37,509 bases of DNA from Alistipes sp. ZOR0009 (GCF_000798815.1 NZ_JTLD01000076.1:1-37509), one strand, 5' to 3'; positions 15,915 to 25,462 are shown, numbered from the stretch's first letter. Notes: generated from the letters alone by a model not told the origin. Numbers and translations: made by a program.

Positions 15915-17102
15915 ATGGAAGTAACCGCACAGGTTTTTTTAAAGCCCAAAAAAGAGGAATCTCTTTTGCGCTTTCACCCTTGGATTTTCTCCGGAGCAAT
16001 AAAAGGAATTATAGGAAACCCTAACGAAGGCGATGTTGTGGAGGTTTACACCTCAAACAACGAGTTCATCGCATTAGGGCACTACCAGGTAGGCTCTATT
16101 ACTGTAAGGGTAATATCGTTCGAACCAACAATTATCGACCAAGACTTTTGGAACGACAAGGTACAACGCGCATACGATGCGAGACAGGCATTGGGCTTAA
16201 CCAGCAGCACAACGACCAACTGCTACCGATTAATCCATGGAGAAGGCGACAACCTACCAGGCTTAATTGTTGATATCTATGGAGAAACTGCCGTAGTACA
16301 ATCGCATTCGGTTGGGATGTATCTTTCGCGCCAAAACATAACCGAAGCGATTAAGCATGTCTACGGTAACCAAATCAAAGCCATCTACGACAAAAGCGAA
16401 GGAACACTCCCCTTTAAAGCAGGATTAAATGCTAAAGATGAGTATCTTTTTGGCAGCAGCATAGATACTCCTGTATTGGAAAATAGAATCAAATTCAATG
16501 TAAGCTGGGAGGAAGGACAAAAAACAGGCTTCTTCCTCGATCAACGAGATAACCGCGAGTTGGTAGGAAAATATTCGAAAGGCCGCGATGTATTAAACAT
16601 GTTCTGCTACACAGGAGGTTTCTCCTTATACGCTCTGGCAGGTGGCGCCAACTCCGTTGATTCGGTAGATAGCTCGCAGAAAGCAATGAACATGGTAGAT
16701 CGTAATGTTGAGGTAAACTTCGGAACAGAACATAAGCATACGTCGTATGCAGAAGATGCCTTCGAATACCTTCGCACCATTGACGGGAAGTACGACCTAA
16801 TCATCCTTGATCCTCCAGCCTTTGCAAAGCACACAAAAGTGCTCAATAAGGCTCTTCTTGGATATCGGAGGTTAAATGCGCTTGCCTTCCATAAAATTAA
16901 GCCAGGAGGAATACTCTTCACCTTCAGCTGCTCTCAGGTCGTTACCAAGGAACATTTCCGTAACTCCGTATTTACAGCAGCAGCTATCAGCGGACGCAAG
17001 GTGCGCATACTACACCAGCTAACTCAACCTGCAGATCACCCTATAAACATTTATCACCCCGAAGGCGAATACCTAAAAGGGTTAGTTGTTTATGTAGAGT
17101 AG
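15915..17102 (+). CDS. rlmI: class I SAM-dependent rRNA methyltransferase, RlmI-like
   Basis: 395 residues. An N-terminal PUA domain (about 3-75, with RFHPWIFSGAIKG and GDVVEVYTSNNEFIALGHY) is followed by a linker and a Rossmann methyltransferase domain. Its motifs are NMFCYTGGFSLYALAGGA (SAM binding), SVDSSQKAM, LIILDPPAFAK and FTFSCSQVV, the last holding the Cys typical of this group. E. coli RlmI makes m5C1962 in 23S rRNA; the whole family (RlmI/RlmK C-terminal type) acts on 23S rRNA, and the exact site in this organism is inferred. It is the last gene of the DUF5063 operon and ends at a strong terminator. Confidence 0.9.
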   Translation: MEVTAQVFLKPKKEESLLRFHPWIFSGAIKGIIGNPNEGDVVEVYTSNNEFIALGHYQVGSITVRVISFEPTIIDQDFWNDKVQRAYDARQALGLTSSTTTNCYRLIHGEGDNLPGLIVDIYGETAVVQSHSVGMYLSRQNITEAIKHVYGNQIKAIYDKSEGTLPFKAGLNAKDEYLFGSSIDTPVLENRIKFNVSWEEGQKTGFFLDQRDNRELVGKYSKGRDVLNMFCYTGGFSLYALAGGANSVDSVDSSQKAMNMVDRNVEVNFGTEHKHTSYAEDAFEYLRTIDGKYDLIILDPPAFAKHTKVLNKALLGYRRLNALAFHKIKPGGILFTFSCSQVVTKEHFRNSVFTAAAISGRKVRILHQLTQPADHPINIYHPEGEYLKGLVVYVE

Positions 17103-17124
17103 ACCAACATGTAAACAGGATAAA

Positions 17125-17160
17125 AACGCGGATACCCATTACAGGTAATCCGCGTTTCTG
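17125..17160 (+). terminator. terminator of the DUF5063-exonuclease-rlmI operon
   Basis: AACGCGGAT at 17125-17133 pairs with ATCCGCGTT at 17148-17156, and the stem continues inward with ACC/GGT after a small bulge. TTTCTGTAT follows. The T-run is modest, but the stem is strong. Confidence 0.8.
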
Positions 17161-17286
17161 TATAATTGATTTGATTAAGGTCATATGCTAACGACTCCGC
17201 CAAGGTAGTAACTCTTACATATATCTACAAATAACAGAATAGAATGAAGCAAACAAAATCCTCATCTATTATTTGAACTCAAAATA

Positions 17287-17317
17287 TTTCGAGTATCATA
17301 CGCTTTTTTTACATTCG
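17287..17317 (+). promoter_or_regulatory. candidate promoter of the small membrane protein gene
   Basis: TTTC at 17287-17290, 19 bases, then TACATTCG at 17310-17317. Each box is one base off the Bacteroidota consensus TTTG / TAnnTTTG, and the spacing is right. The ATG follows at 17335. Confidence 0.4.
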
Positions 17318-17334
17318 CCTACAAAATATATAAT

Positions 17335-17715
17335 ATGAATACGCTCCTAACAGTCGGCATTATCATCGTAAACCTAGCATTAATTGCTTATACAACTGCA
17401 TTCATTACCTTTACCCAAAAGAAACGAGCGGTAAATAAAGCGCTTATTCCCCTATCGATTGGTGTCGCACTTGACATCTGTGCCACCTCCCTTATGATTT
17501 TAGGATCATCTCACTCCTTTTTAAGCACGCATGGACTCATTGGCTACTCATCCCTAGTAGCAATGGTTGTAGATTGCATTCTCCTATGGAAATTCCGAAT
17601 AAAATACAACTCAAAAGGCTCAATTCCTCAACCTCTACATTGGTACACCCGAATAGCCTACATTTGGTGGATATGTGCCTACATTGCTGGCATTTTAGCT
17701 GTATTAGGAAGATAG
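17335..17715 (+). CDS. small four-helix integral membrane protein, function unknown
   Basis: 126 residues with four hydrophobic segments at about 3-26, 40-60, 68-87 and 103-124 (LLTVGIIIVNLALIAYTTAF, LIPLSIGVALDICATSLMIL, GLIGYSSLVAMVVDCILLW, IAYIWWICAYIAGILAVL). Loops are short and basic (TQKKRAVNK, KFRIKYNSKG), placing them probably on the cytoplasmic side. I do not recognise a named family. Codon use and the clean succession of helices make a real gene likely. It is flanked upstream by a candidate promoter and downstream by the long spacer before susC, and it is probably transcribed alone. Confidence 0.72.
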   Translation: MNTLLTVGIIIVNLALIAYTTAFITFTQKKRAVNKALIPLSIGVALDICATSLMILGSSHSFLSTHGLIGYSSLVAMVVDCILLWKFRIKYNSKGSIPQPLHWYTRIAYIWWICAYIAGILAVLGR

Positions 17716-18468
17716 TAAGCAGCCATACAACAGACGTCTTTAACAATTTACAATTGCTAGCATCTATCCCTCATCATCAGAAATCACCTTACCACTTCCA
17801 CTGTACAAAACAGCACGCTTGTTTAATTTAACAACAACACAACTCATCAAAACATCCGACACTTAAGCAAAAACAGGCCTGTATCACCTCATAATTACCT
17901 TACAGCAACTGCTAGTTTCAAAGAAACTTCTACATTCAACATTTTTACACAAACAAACATTCAAATGAATATCAAACATTTACCACACATCAATTTCTAA
18001 GATAAATTTTATAAACAAAGCGTAGTGCAACCACAAAGCATTAAGAAAAAACAGCCGCTGCTCATTTATATTATTTCACAATAAAGAAAAACACATAAAA
18101 TATCAACCATTCGTCTCTCGAACTAACAAACACACTAAATCACTAATTATCAACTCATATAAATAAAAACAACAGGACTACATCTATTACCTCACCTTCT
18201 TTTTACTCATGCAAGGCATTCAAAAAAGAAACTCTTTTTGCACAAGAAACAACGCCATTTCTATCGAAAAAAATACAACCAGAGCATAAACACCATAACA
18301 CGCCCTACCGGTATGTTAACATAATTTTAATAGAAGCATCCATTATTAGCATTTATTTTCAATTTTAGCACTCGGTAATAAACCTCCAAAATCGACGAGC
18401 AACCACATTTTAAGGAATCCAGTCCGTCGTTAAGGGAACAAATTGTACAACTAACTTTAAATCTAGGT
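17716..18468. other. AT-rich leader region upstream of susC
   Basis: About 750 bases, near 31 percent GC and rich in A and C on plus, with no supported gene. It should hold the promoter and any control sites of the susC-susD operon, but no full TTTG-N20-TAnnTTTG promoter was found; TAACTTTA at 18452-18459, one base off, is the nearest to the start. A perfect 10-bp palindrome ACAGGCCTGT lies at 17873-17882. Confidence 0.45.
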
Positions 18469-21400
18469 ATGAAAAGAAAAAAGGGATTAGCAATGCCTAA
18501 TGGGCTTGCCATGCCAGTTCGACTGCTCTGCCTTGCGTTTATCCTACTTTTAGGATTTAGTGCAGGAGCACAGCAACTCACCACAACTGGTAAAGTAAAG
18601 GATGCAAAAACGGGTGAAGCAATACCTGGCGTATCTATTGTAGTAAAAGGGACTAGTACAGGAGTAGCATCAGACATCGATGGTAATTTCTCCATTAAAA
18701 CATCTACCCCTAACGCTATCATCACATTTTCATTTGTAGGCTACCAAACCTTAGAGTTACCGCTTAAAGGACAAAAGTCGTTGGTCGTTTCGCTTGAACC
18801 GTCTAACCAAAAGATTGACGAGGTTGTTGTTGTAGGGTATGGCACACAAAAAAAAGCAAATCTAACAGGATCTGTCAATGTAATCAAAGCAGAATCTATA
18901 ACAGGTCGCTCTGCAACCTCCCTTACAAATTCCCTACAAGGCACAACTCCTGGAGTTACAATAGTATCGAATCCAGGAGATGTAGGTCGAGACATGGGGT
19001 CTATTACTGTTCGAGGAAAAGGAAATTTGAGCACCTCAAATCCTCTGTTTGTAATTGACAATGTAATTTCGAGCGAAGGAGACTTTCAGCGAATAAATCC
19101 ATATGATATCGAAAGCATTAGCGTTCTAAAAGATGCGGCAGCATCTGCCATTTATGGTTCGCGAGCAGCATACGGAGTATTCATTGTAACAACTAAAAAA
19201 GGAAAAGATGGCAAAATGTCTGTCAGCTACAACGGATACTATGGAATGCAAACGCCCACTATTCTCCCTAAAAAACTAGGATCAGTCGACTTTGCGATGT
19301 TAACGAACGAAGCAAATGCAAATGCAGGAAAAACTCCCGTATACACTGCTGATCAAATTAAGATTATGCAAGATGGAAGCCAACCTGATCTATACCCGAA
19401 TACAGATTGGTACAGCCTTGTATACAGAAAAAACAGCCCCATACAGGAGCATAGCTTAAATTTATCAGGTGGAGGGAAAACTCGCTACTACATAAGTGGC
19501 TCATTTTATGATCAAGAATCACTAATTCGAAAAAAAGATCTAAAAAGATACTCCTTTAGGACAAACACCGAAACCGATTTTAATAACTATATTAAGTTAG
19601 GTTCTAGCATCTCCTATGTGAAGGATGATTTTACAAATCGAGGTGGCGACTTCTCTACCGCTGACTTGGATAGAATGACGCCATTAACAGTTGCTCGCCA
19701 TTCAGACGGAACATGGGGTAGCATAACAGCAGGAAAAATAGGCGAAACACTAGCAAAAGATAACCCACTTCGCAAGATTGCAGAATATGGAAGGTCTGAC
19801 TATAATACTTCTCGCTTCAACGGATCTGTTAATATGGACATCACTCCCTTTAAAGATCTTAAAATAACCAGCATTCTATCTTACAACCAGTACAATAAAA
19901 ATGCATCAACCTTCGAAAATGAAGTAGAACCAGTTACAAATTTTCTGACAAAAAAAGCCATAGAATCAACAAAGGTTTCACCCAACAACCTTACAAAAAA
20001 GTGGGAAACAAGTACTAATCTTGTAGCTCAAGTTTTCGCTACTTACGAAAAAACATTTGGAAAACATGACGGGAAAGTTATGGTAGGTACTCAATACGAG
20101 AAATACAAATACCAGATGCTTTCTGCAGGAAGGAAAAAATTCCCGTCAAATTCACTGGATGCTATAAATGCGGGATCAAACATTGGAGAAAATCTGTCTA
20201 ATAACGACGACATTAAAGAAAGTGCATTTCTCTCTCAGTTTGGAAGATTCAACTATAGCTATGACAGCAAATATCTGTTTGAGGCCAACATTCGTTTCGA
20301 TCAAAGTTCAAAATTTCACAAAGACCACAGACTTGGTATTTTCCCTTCATTTTCTGCAGGATGGAGAATAACTCAAGAAGATTTTTTACGCAACATAGAC
20401 TGGCTTTCAAACTTAAAACTAAGGGCATCATGGGGTAATCTTGGTAATGTAAACAATGTAGGCTACTACGATTATCTCGATGTACTTGGCACTGGAACTG
20501 CCCTTATTATAGATGAGAATAAGGTTGACGGAGTATGGCCTGGAAAACAACCCAACCCATCATTAACGTGGGAAACAATTGTAATGGCAAATATAGGATT
20601 TGACATAAGTCTTTTCCATAACTCATGGGACATCCAAGTTGATCTATTTAATAGAGAAACAAAAGACATACTGCTTCCTCAACCACAGCCCGTAGAGTTA
20701 GGCCTCTTAACAGACAGCGACCCTAACAAAACCCAAGAAAAATCTATAAATGGAGGTGTTGCGAGAAATCGAGGTATTGAATTTTCAACAGCGTATAGAG
20801 GAAGCATAGGTGAGCTTAAATACGAAATATCCGGTAATTTCTCTAAAATATGGAACAAAATTACCGATTTAAAAAAAGTGGAGTTCCCTCCTGTTGGAGT
20901 AACAAAAAATAGCGTAAACCATCCCATCTCGTCCTTCTACATGTATGAAGCAGAAGGGCTATTTGTTGATCAAGCAGATATAGACAACCACGCAAAACAA
21001 AGCACAGCAACTAAACCAGGGGATATTAAATACAAAGACCAAAACGGAGACAACATTATAAACGAGGAAGATAGAACATACCTAGGAAACAGCGATCCCT
21101 ACTTTACATATGGGCTAAGTTTTAAAACTTCCTATAAAGGGTTTGATCTTTACGTGCAAGGTCAGGGAGTTGCAGACGTAAAAGTTTATCTTGACGCTGA
21201 AGCTTCTCAAGCATTTTTCAACGGAGCAGGAGCAAAAGAATATCAACTAAAGCGATGGACAACCGCAAATCCCAATCCAAATGCTGCTTACCCAAGAGTT
21301 CTACCTAGTGCCGCCAATGGCCATAATAGAGTTCTTTCTTCCTTCTGGCTATACGACGCATCCTATTTTAGAATTAAAAGTTTAACTCTAGGATATAACA

Positions 21401-21582
21401 TTCCGCAAGCAGTGACTAGCAAAATTAAAATAAGCAATGCTCGTGTTTACCTATCAGCTAGCAATCCTTTCACAATAAGAGGTGATAAGCGAATGGAAGA
21501 TTTCGATCCAGAAACTCCATCTGGAAGGGGATCATATCCTAACCTAAAAGTTTATTCCATTGGTATAAACGTCACATTTTAG
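18469..21582 (+). CDS. susC: SusC/RagA-family TonB-dependent outer-membrane transporter
   Basis: 1037 residues. A signal peptide is seen (hydrophobic 18-33, cleavage near SAGA-QQ at 34-35); the ATG at 18469 is used, though ATGs at codons 9 and 15 are also possible starts. Residues about 40-112 are a carboxypeptidase-regulatory-like domain (TGKVKDAKTGEAIPGVSIVVKGT). The SusC signature DEVVVVGYGTQKK lies at 117-129, followed by the plug domain (to about 240) and a large beta-barrel ending in INVTF. There is no STN signalling domain, so direct anti-sigma control is not expected. It imports a ligand captured with its SusD partner, powered by TonB-ExbBD. The gene is followed after 24 bases by susD. 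Ligand class cannot be read from the sequence. Confidence 0.96.
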   Translation: MKRKKGLAMPNGLAMPVRLLCLAFILLLGFSAGAQQLTTTGKVKDAKTGEAIPGVSIVVKGTSTGVASDIDGNFSIKTSTPNAIITFSFVGYQTLELPLKGQKSLVVSLEPSNQKIDEVVVVGYGTQKKANLTGSVNVIKAESITGRSATSLTNSLQGTTPGVTIVSNPGDVGRDMGSITVRGKGNLSTSNPLFVIDNVISSEGDFQRINPYDIESISVLKDAAASAIYGSRAAYGVFIVTTKKGKDGKMSVSYNGYYGMQTPTILPKKLGSVDFAMLTNEANANAGKTPVYTADQIKIMQDGSQPDLYPNTDWYSLVYRKNSPIQEHSLNLSGGGKTRYYISGSFYDQESLIRKKDLKRYSFRTNTETDFNNYIKLGSSISYVKDDFTNRGGDFSTADLDRMTPLTVARHSDGTWGSITAGKIGETLAKDNPLRKIAEYGRSDYNTSRFNGSVNMDITPFKDLKITSILSYNQYNKNASTFENEVEPVTNFLTKKAIESTKVSPNNLTKKWETSTNLVAQVFATYEKTFGKHDGKVMVGTQYEKYKYQMLSAGRKKFPSNSLDAINAGSNIGENLSNNDDIKESAFLSQFGRFNYSYDSKYLFEANIRFDQSSKFHKDHRLGIFPSFSAGWRITQEDFLRNIDWLSNLKLRASWGNLGNVNNVGYYDYLDVLGTGTALIIDENKVDGVWPGKQPNPSLTWETIVMANIGFDISLFHNSWDIQVDLFNRETKDILLPQPQPVELGLLTDSDPNKTQEKSINGGVARNRGIEFSTAYRGSIGELKYEISGNFSKIWNKITDLKKVEFPPVGVTKNSVNHPISSFYMYEAEGLFVDQADIDNHAKQSTATKPGDIKYKDQNGDNIINEEDRTYLGNSDPYFTYGLSFKTSYKGFDLYVQGQGVADVKVYLDAEASQAFFNGAGAKEYQLKRWTTANPNPNAAYPRVLPSAANGHNRVLSSFWLYDASYFRIKSLTLGYNIPQAVTSKIKISNARVYLSASNPFTIRGDKRMEDFDPETPSGRGSYPNLKVYSIGINVTF

Positions 21583-21606
21583 TCTTTAAATCAAAAAAAT
21601 GTAAAA

Positions 21607-23277
21607 ATGAAAGCGTTGAATTACAAAAATATATTTGGATCACTACTGTTTGCAATTGCACTTAGCAGCTGCGAAAGTGATTTTCTTGACCGCTTCCCGA
21701 AAGATAAAATCTCTTCAGAAACCTTTTGGAAAACTGCAAAAGATGCAGAGTACGCTTACAATGGCTGCTACGCCTATGTAGACGCTAGCGTTTCTGACGC
21801 CTACAAAGATGGCTATGCCGATAACGCCTATTGCCAATATCCTTGGGAAAGTAACGCACCTTCCATTTCGGCTGGAGATATAGATGCTAATATTGAGGAA
21901 AGCTACAATTATGTAGGGATTCGTCGTTTTAACTACTTTCTCGACAATATTGATAAGGCCCCAATTTCTGACGATCTAAAGAAGAGATACGTGGCAGAGA
22001 TCAAAGTACTTAGAGCTTGGAGGTATTTCAACCTAACACAAAAATTTGGGCCCGTTTCATTAGTTACAAAATATATTATCGAAACCGAGGATGGTAGAAT
22101 AGCACCTACACCCGAGGCCGAAATCGTAAAATTTGTAGTTTCAGAGTTAAATGCAGCAATTGCAGATCTCCCTGAAAAGGCAACTTCGAAAAGCCGTATT
22201 TCTAAAGCAGCAGCTCTGGCATTAAAAGCAAGAGTACACCTCTACTATCAACAGTGGAATGAAGCCGCAGCCACCGCAAGCGAAGTTATGAAGTTAGGGT
22301 ATGAACTTTTCAAAGTTACATCTCTTACTGCTGCGGACTTTAAGGATGATTACAGCCAATTTGTAACCTTTGCCAACGATGCTGAAAAAGAAGATTTTTA
22401 TAAAGGATTGAGAAGCTACGAAAAGCAATACTGGGATGTAAACTCAGGCAATAAAGAGGTTGTATTTGAAGTTGAATACCTAAAAGAAAGTTCCTACGAA
22501 TGGTCTAGCGGTATAAATACTCTTTTCCTAGCTGCAAATTCAGGAGGAGGATGGAGCTCCATTACTCCAACTCAAGACCTTGTAAATGCATACCTAAAGA
22601 GAAACGGAGAGCCATTTACACCTCCTACAAAAGAAGCAAGAGCTGCTCTGTATAATAACGGAAAGTATGCGCCGGAATTTCTAAACGAATTTAAAAATAG
22701 GGATACAAGGCTTTATGCTTCTATTCTATTCCCCGGAGCTATGATGAACTCGATAGAAGAAGGATATGTGTTTACATGGGAAAAAGGCGGTAGCAACATC
22801 TCTGCTAGCGGCTACAACTTCAGAAAACTAGTCGATCCAACAGATCCTTCTGCTGCTCCCGATTGGAAAGGTCCTCAAAACTACCCTGCAATTAGATATG
22901 CTGAAGTTCTTTTAACTTATGCTGAGGCAAAAAACGAGGCCTCAGGTCCCGATGCCAGTATCTACGATGCGCTTGACCAAATTAGAGAAAGAGTTGCAAT
23001 GCCTAAAATCAACAGAACCACTGTAAATACAAAAGAGCTGCTTCGTGAAGTAATTCGCAATGAGCGCAGAATAGAACTTGCAGGAGAAGGTTTTAGATGG
23101 GATGATATCCGACGTTGGAACATTTCTAAAGATGTTATGAAAAACACCTATAGCATAGACAACGACCTTGTACAAGCAAGAAAGTGGGAAGATAAATTCG
23201 TAAGGCTTCCCTATCCTCAATCTGCCGTTGATAGAAATCCAAAACTTAAAGAAGCCCAAAAAGGTAAGGGCTACTAA
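21607..23277 (+). CDS. susD: SusD/RagB-family surface lipoprotein
   Basis: 556 residues. The N-terminus ends in a lipobox (LFAIALSSC, Cys22), so the protein is lipidated and sits on the outer face of the outer membrane as the lid of the SusC barrel. The family opening DFLDRFPKDKISSETFWKT is present, as are the TPR-like helices (LRAWRYFNLTQKFGPVSLVT, ISKAAALALKARVHLYYQQWNEAA) and the C-terminal RNERRIELAGEGFRWDDIRRW block. It binds the ligand for import. No glycoside hydrolase, sulfatase, peptidase or regulator gene lies next to the pair, so the ligand could be a peptide, glycan or other nutrient. A strong terminator follows 17 bases after the stop. Confidence 0.96.
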   Translation: MKALNYKNIFGSLLFAIALSSCESDFLDRFPKDKISSETFWKTAKDAEYAYNGCYAYVDASVSDAYKDGYADNAYCQYPWESNAPSISAGDIDANIEESYNYVGIRRFNYFLDNIDKAPISDDLKKRYVAEIKVLRAWRYFNLTQKFGPVSLVTKYIIETEDGRIAPTPEAEIVKFVVSELNAAIADLPEKATSKSRISKAAALALKARVHLYYQQWNEAAATASEVMKLGYELFKVTSLTAADFKDDYSQFVTFANDAEKEDFYKGLRSYEKQYWDVNSGNKEVVFEVEYLKESSYEWSSGINTLFLAANSGGGWSSITPTQDLVNAYLKRNGEPFTPPTKEARAALYNNGKYAPEFLNEFKNRDTRLYASILFPGAMMNSIEEGYVFTWEKGGSNISASGYNFRKLVDPTDPSAAPDWKGPQNYPAIRYAEVLLTYAEAKNEASGPDASIYDALDQIRERVAMPKINRTTVNTKELLREVIRNERRIELAGEGFRWDDIRRWNISKDVMKNTYSIDNDLVQARKWEDKFVRLPYPQSAVDRNPKLKEAQKGKGY

Positions 23278-23294
23278 CCCCCCATAAAACAACT

Positions 23295-23330
23295 AACGAG
23301 GTTACCTTTAGAGGTAACCTCGTTTTTTTT
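23295..23330 (+). terminator. terminator of the susC-susD operon
   Basis: AACGAGGTTACC at 23295-23306 and GGTAACCTCGTT at 23313-23324 form a perfect 12-bp stem with a 6-base loop, followed by T8. On the minus strand a shorter T-rich tract (GTTGTTTTATG) follows, so it may also serve the convergent phosphoesterase gene. Confidence 0.93.
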
Positions 23331-23344
23331 ATATCCCAGCGCGG

Positions 23345-24103
23345 CTAGGCGCGTTGCACTTTTGTACTAAGCTTGCGGCCCTGAAGAACGGCCTCGCACT
23401 CCACCTTCGAGTATTTGATGGTTTCGCAGCGGAGCGTCTCGGTATCTATCACCACCCCCTGAAAGCGGCCCAGGGTGCAGCTGCCGGTGTTGCAGTACTG
23501 CTTTTTGCTATTCAGGTAGTAGGTGTTGTGGCTTTCCACCTTGTGGGTATGGCCCAGCACCACCACGTCGTAGGTGCGTAGCAGCCGTAGGGCATGCTTC
23601 AGGTACTTGTAGGTGTTATACTTTCGGGGAACTTGGTTGATATCCTCCAGCGCATCGATGGTGTTAAAGTACACCCGCTCTACCCAACGAATATGGATGA
23701 TTCGCTTAAGCAGCAGGTGTAGCCCGAAGCCGATTGCCCTCCCAACTCGTGTACCATTCAAAAAATCGGCTTCGTGGCCATGCTCAAAGTACACCTTTCG
23801 TCCCTGCGTATTTACTATGGTATGAGAGAACGTTCCTAGCGGACTAATAAAGTCGTGATTACCCTTTATGAAGATGGCCCCTATCGACTTCAGGAAGGTT
23901 ATGAGCTCCTTATTCTTTCGGTAGGCATCCTTAAAGCGGTACTTGTACAGCTCGAAGATATCCCCGTTTAGCACCACCTGATCTATCTGATGGCCATCGA
24001 TCACCTGCTTTAGCATGGCAATAAAGTCGCCGTTCGACCACTCGAAGGTGCCAAAACGGTCGCCATTGCCCAGGTGTAAGTCCGATATTACCAGCACGTT
24101 CAT
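23345..24103 (-). CDS. calcineurin-like metallophosphoesterase, UDP-diacylglucosamine-hydrolase-like
   Basis: 252 residues without signal peptide. The metallophosphoesterase motifs are in order: DLHLG with Asp8 and His10, NGD at 46-48, GNHD at 81-84, a HGHEAD segment and GHTHK toward the C-terminus, so the dinuclear metal site is complete. The layout resembles the LpxH-like group that hydrolyses UDP-2,3-diacylglucosamine, but the family is broad. It is the second gene of a pair: 11 bases separate it from the glycosyltransferase gene upstream, which also fits lipid or glycolipid metabolism. The GC content is clearly higher than in susC-susD next door. A specific substrate is not claimed. Confidence 0.85.
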   Translation of the reverse strand: MNVLVISDLHLGNGDRFGTFEWSNGDFIAMLKQVIDGHQIDQVVLNGDIFELYKYRFKDAYRKNKELITFLKSIGAIFIKGNHDFISPLGTFSHTIVNTQGRKVYFEHGHEADFLNGTRVGRAIGFGLHLLLKRIIHIRWVERVYFNTIDALEDINQVPRKYNTYKYLKHALRLLRTYDVVVLGHTHKVESHNTYYLNSKKQYCNTGSCTLGRFQGVVIDTETLRCETIKYSKVECEAVLQGRKLSTKVQRA

Positions 24104-24114
24104 CTCGTTATATT

Positions 24115-25266
24115 TTATGCAAAAATGTACTCCGACACCAGGTGGGTACCGTTGGTAAGCTGCTGCTGCCTTACGCGCTCCTTGTAGCGGCTCATCACGC
24201 TATCGTTGCTGATGAAGCGCAGCGCGGCATGCCCCACCCTATAGGGGGTTGGCTCGTACACGCCCAGCCCGTTCTGCACCACAAACTCCAGGTTACCCTT
24301 CTCCTGCTCCCAGATGTAGGAGTTGACGATCGGGATCTTGCCGCTCATCAGAATTTCCATGATGGTGTTGGGTCCGCCCTTGGTGATCACCACATCGGCG
24401 ATGTTGATAAGCTCGTACACGTACCCCACAAAGCCCAGCGCGGCAAACGAGGCAAAGCGCCCCTCAAATCCCGCGCGCAGCAGCGAGCGCCGCTGCTCCT
24501 CGTCGCGGCCGCACACCACCACAATGTTGGCATCCAACCTAAGCGCGACCATACTTTTTAGGATGTCCATAGCTCCCGGCATTCCGTCGCCGCCACCTAA
24601 AAGCAGTATGGTCTTCTTAGATTGATTTATCTTTAGCGTGTTGGCTACCACCTGCCGCTCCTCGGCGCCCATTGGCCGCTCGAAGCGCGAGTTGACGATA
24701 AACGGGAACACCTTTATCCGGTCTTCGTCGGCCCACTTCTCCTTAAGCACCTTCTCCTTAAGGCGCTCGCTAAAGAGCACGTAGCTGGGTCCCTTGCGCA
24801 GAAACCAGAACGGGTGCGCCGTGAACGGGTCGGTAACAATCACCTCCACCTTTATCTTAAGCCCCAGCTCCTCCACCAGGTCCATTACCGGCTTGATGAT
24901 GAAGAAGTGGAGCACCACAATCTTATCGGGCTTATTGGGCAACACCACCTGCCGCACGTAATCTTTGATGGGCTTCCCCACCAGCGCAGCCGTAGAGAGC
25001 GAGAACGGCCTGTACTTGTTTAGCTCGTACAGCACCGAGTACACCCACTTAGCCCGCTTTTGAGCCATTCGGTAGCCATCTTCCACCACCCCGTTGATGT
25101 AGCGAGGCGCATTCTCCAAACAGTTGTAGAGCATGGGCGTGCAGCTTTCGGGATACTTATGGCTAAGGTACGACGCGATGGAGCGGGCTGGCGCCTCGTG
25201 GCCTCCACCTGTCCTGAGGTAGAGTAGCGCGATTCGTTTGTTTTGCGGGTTGCCTAAATTTTTCAT
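24115..25266 (-). CDS. MGDG-synthase-like glycosyltransferase (GT28 type)
   Basis: 383 residues without signal peptide. The N-terminal half carries the MGDG-synthase opening LYLRTGGGHEAPARSIASYL and the acceptor-side segment VIVTDPFTAHPFWF. The C-terminal half has the GT-B nucleotide-sugar fold with ILLLGGGDGMPGAMDIL and TKGGPNTIMEILMSGKIPIV followed by WEQEKGN, which matches GT28 enzymes such as diacylglycerol glycosyltransferases and MurG. It probably adds a sugar to a membrane lipid at the inner leaflet. It is the first gene of a two-gene unit with the metallophosphoesterase. An exact -7 box (25289-25296) lies upstream. The gene has GC-rich codon choice compared with the rest of the window. 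Confidence 0.85.
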   Translation of the reverse strand: MKNLGNPQNKRIALLYLRTGGGHEAPARSIASYLSHKYPESCTPMLYNCLENAPRYINGVVEDGYRMAQKRAKWVYSVLYELNKYRPFSLSTAALVGKPIKDYVRQVVLPNKPDKIVVLHFFIIKPVMDLVEELGLKIKVEVIVTDPFTAHPFWFLRKGPSYVLFSERLKEKVLKEKWADEDRIKVFPFIVNSRFERPMGAEERQVVANTLKINQSKKTILLLGGGDGMPGAMDILKSMVALRLDANIVVVCGRDEEQRRSLLRAGFEGRFASFAALGFVGYVYELINIADVVITKGGPNTIMEILMSGKIPIVNSYIWEQEKGNLEFVVQNGLGVYEPTPYRVGHAALRFISNDSVMSRYKERVRQQQLTNGTHLVSEYIFA

Positions 25267-25288
25267 CTCTGAGCTATTTTCTATACCC

Positions 25289-25296
25289 CAAATTTA
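25289..25296 (-). promoter_or_regulatory. -7 box of the glycosyltransferase-phosphoesterase pair
   Basis: Read on minus, TAAATTTG matches TAnnTTTG exactly and lies 22 bases before the ATG at 25266. The -33 position (about 25316-25320) does not match TTTG. Confidence 0.45.
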
Positions 25297-25462
25297 CCGC
25301 CCGCACGTTAAGCCTACGGGTAGGCATCGTTACCATTACATAAATATATAGGGGGATGGATGGCCCAGCCGCTTTACAATGCCGTAACCTTACCTTAAAA
25401 TGCATGCAGCCAAGCCGTAGCATACTGAGGCTCAAGGAAGATACACCAGGCTGCCACCTCCC

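Noticed and set aside
17574-17831. 85-codon plus-strand frame over the end of the small membrane protein gene
   Set aside because: It overlaps the four-helix protein gene in another frame, is rich in His, Ser and Thr, and shows no domain.
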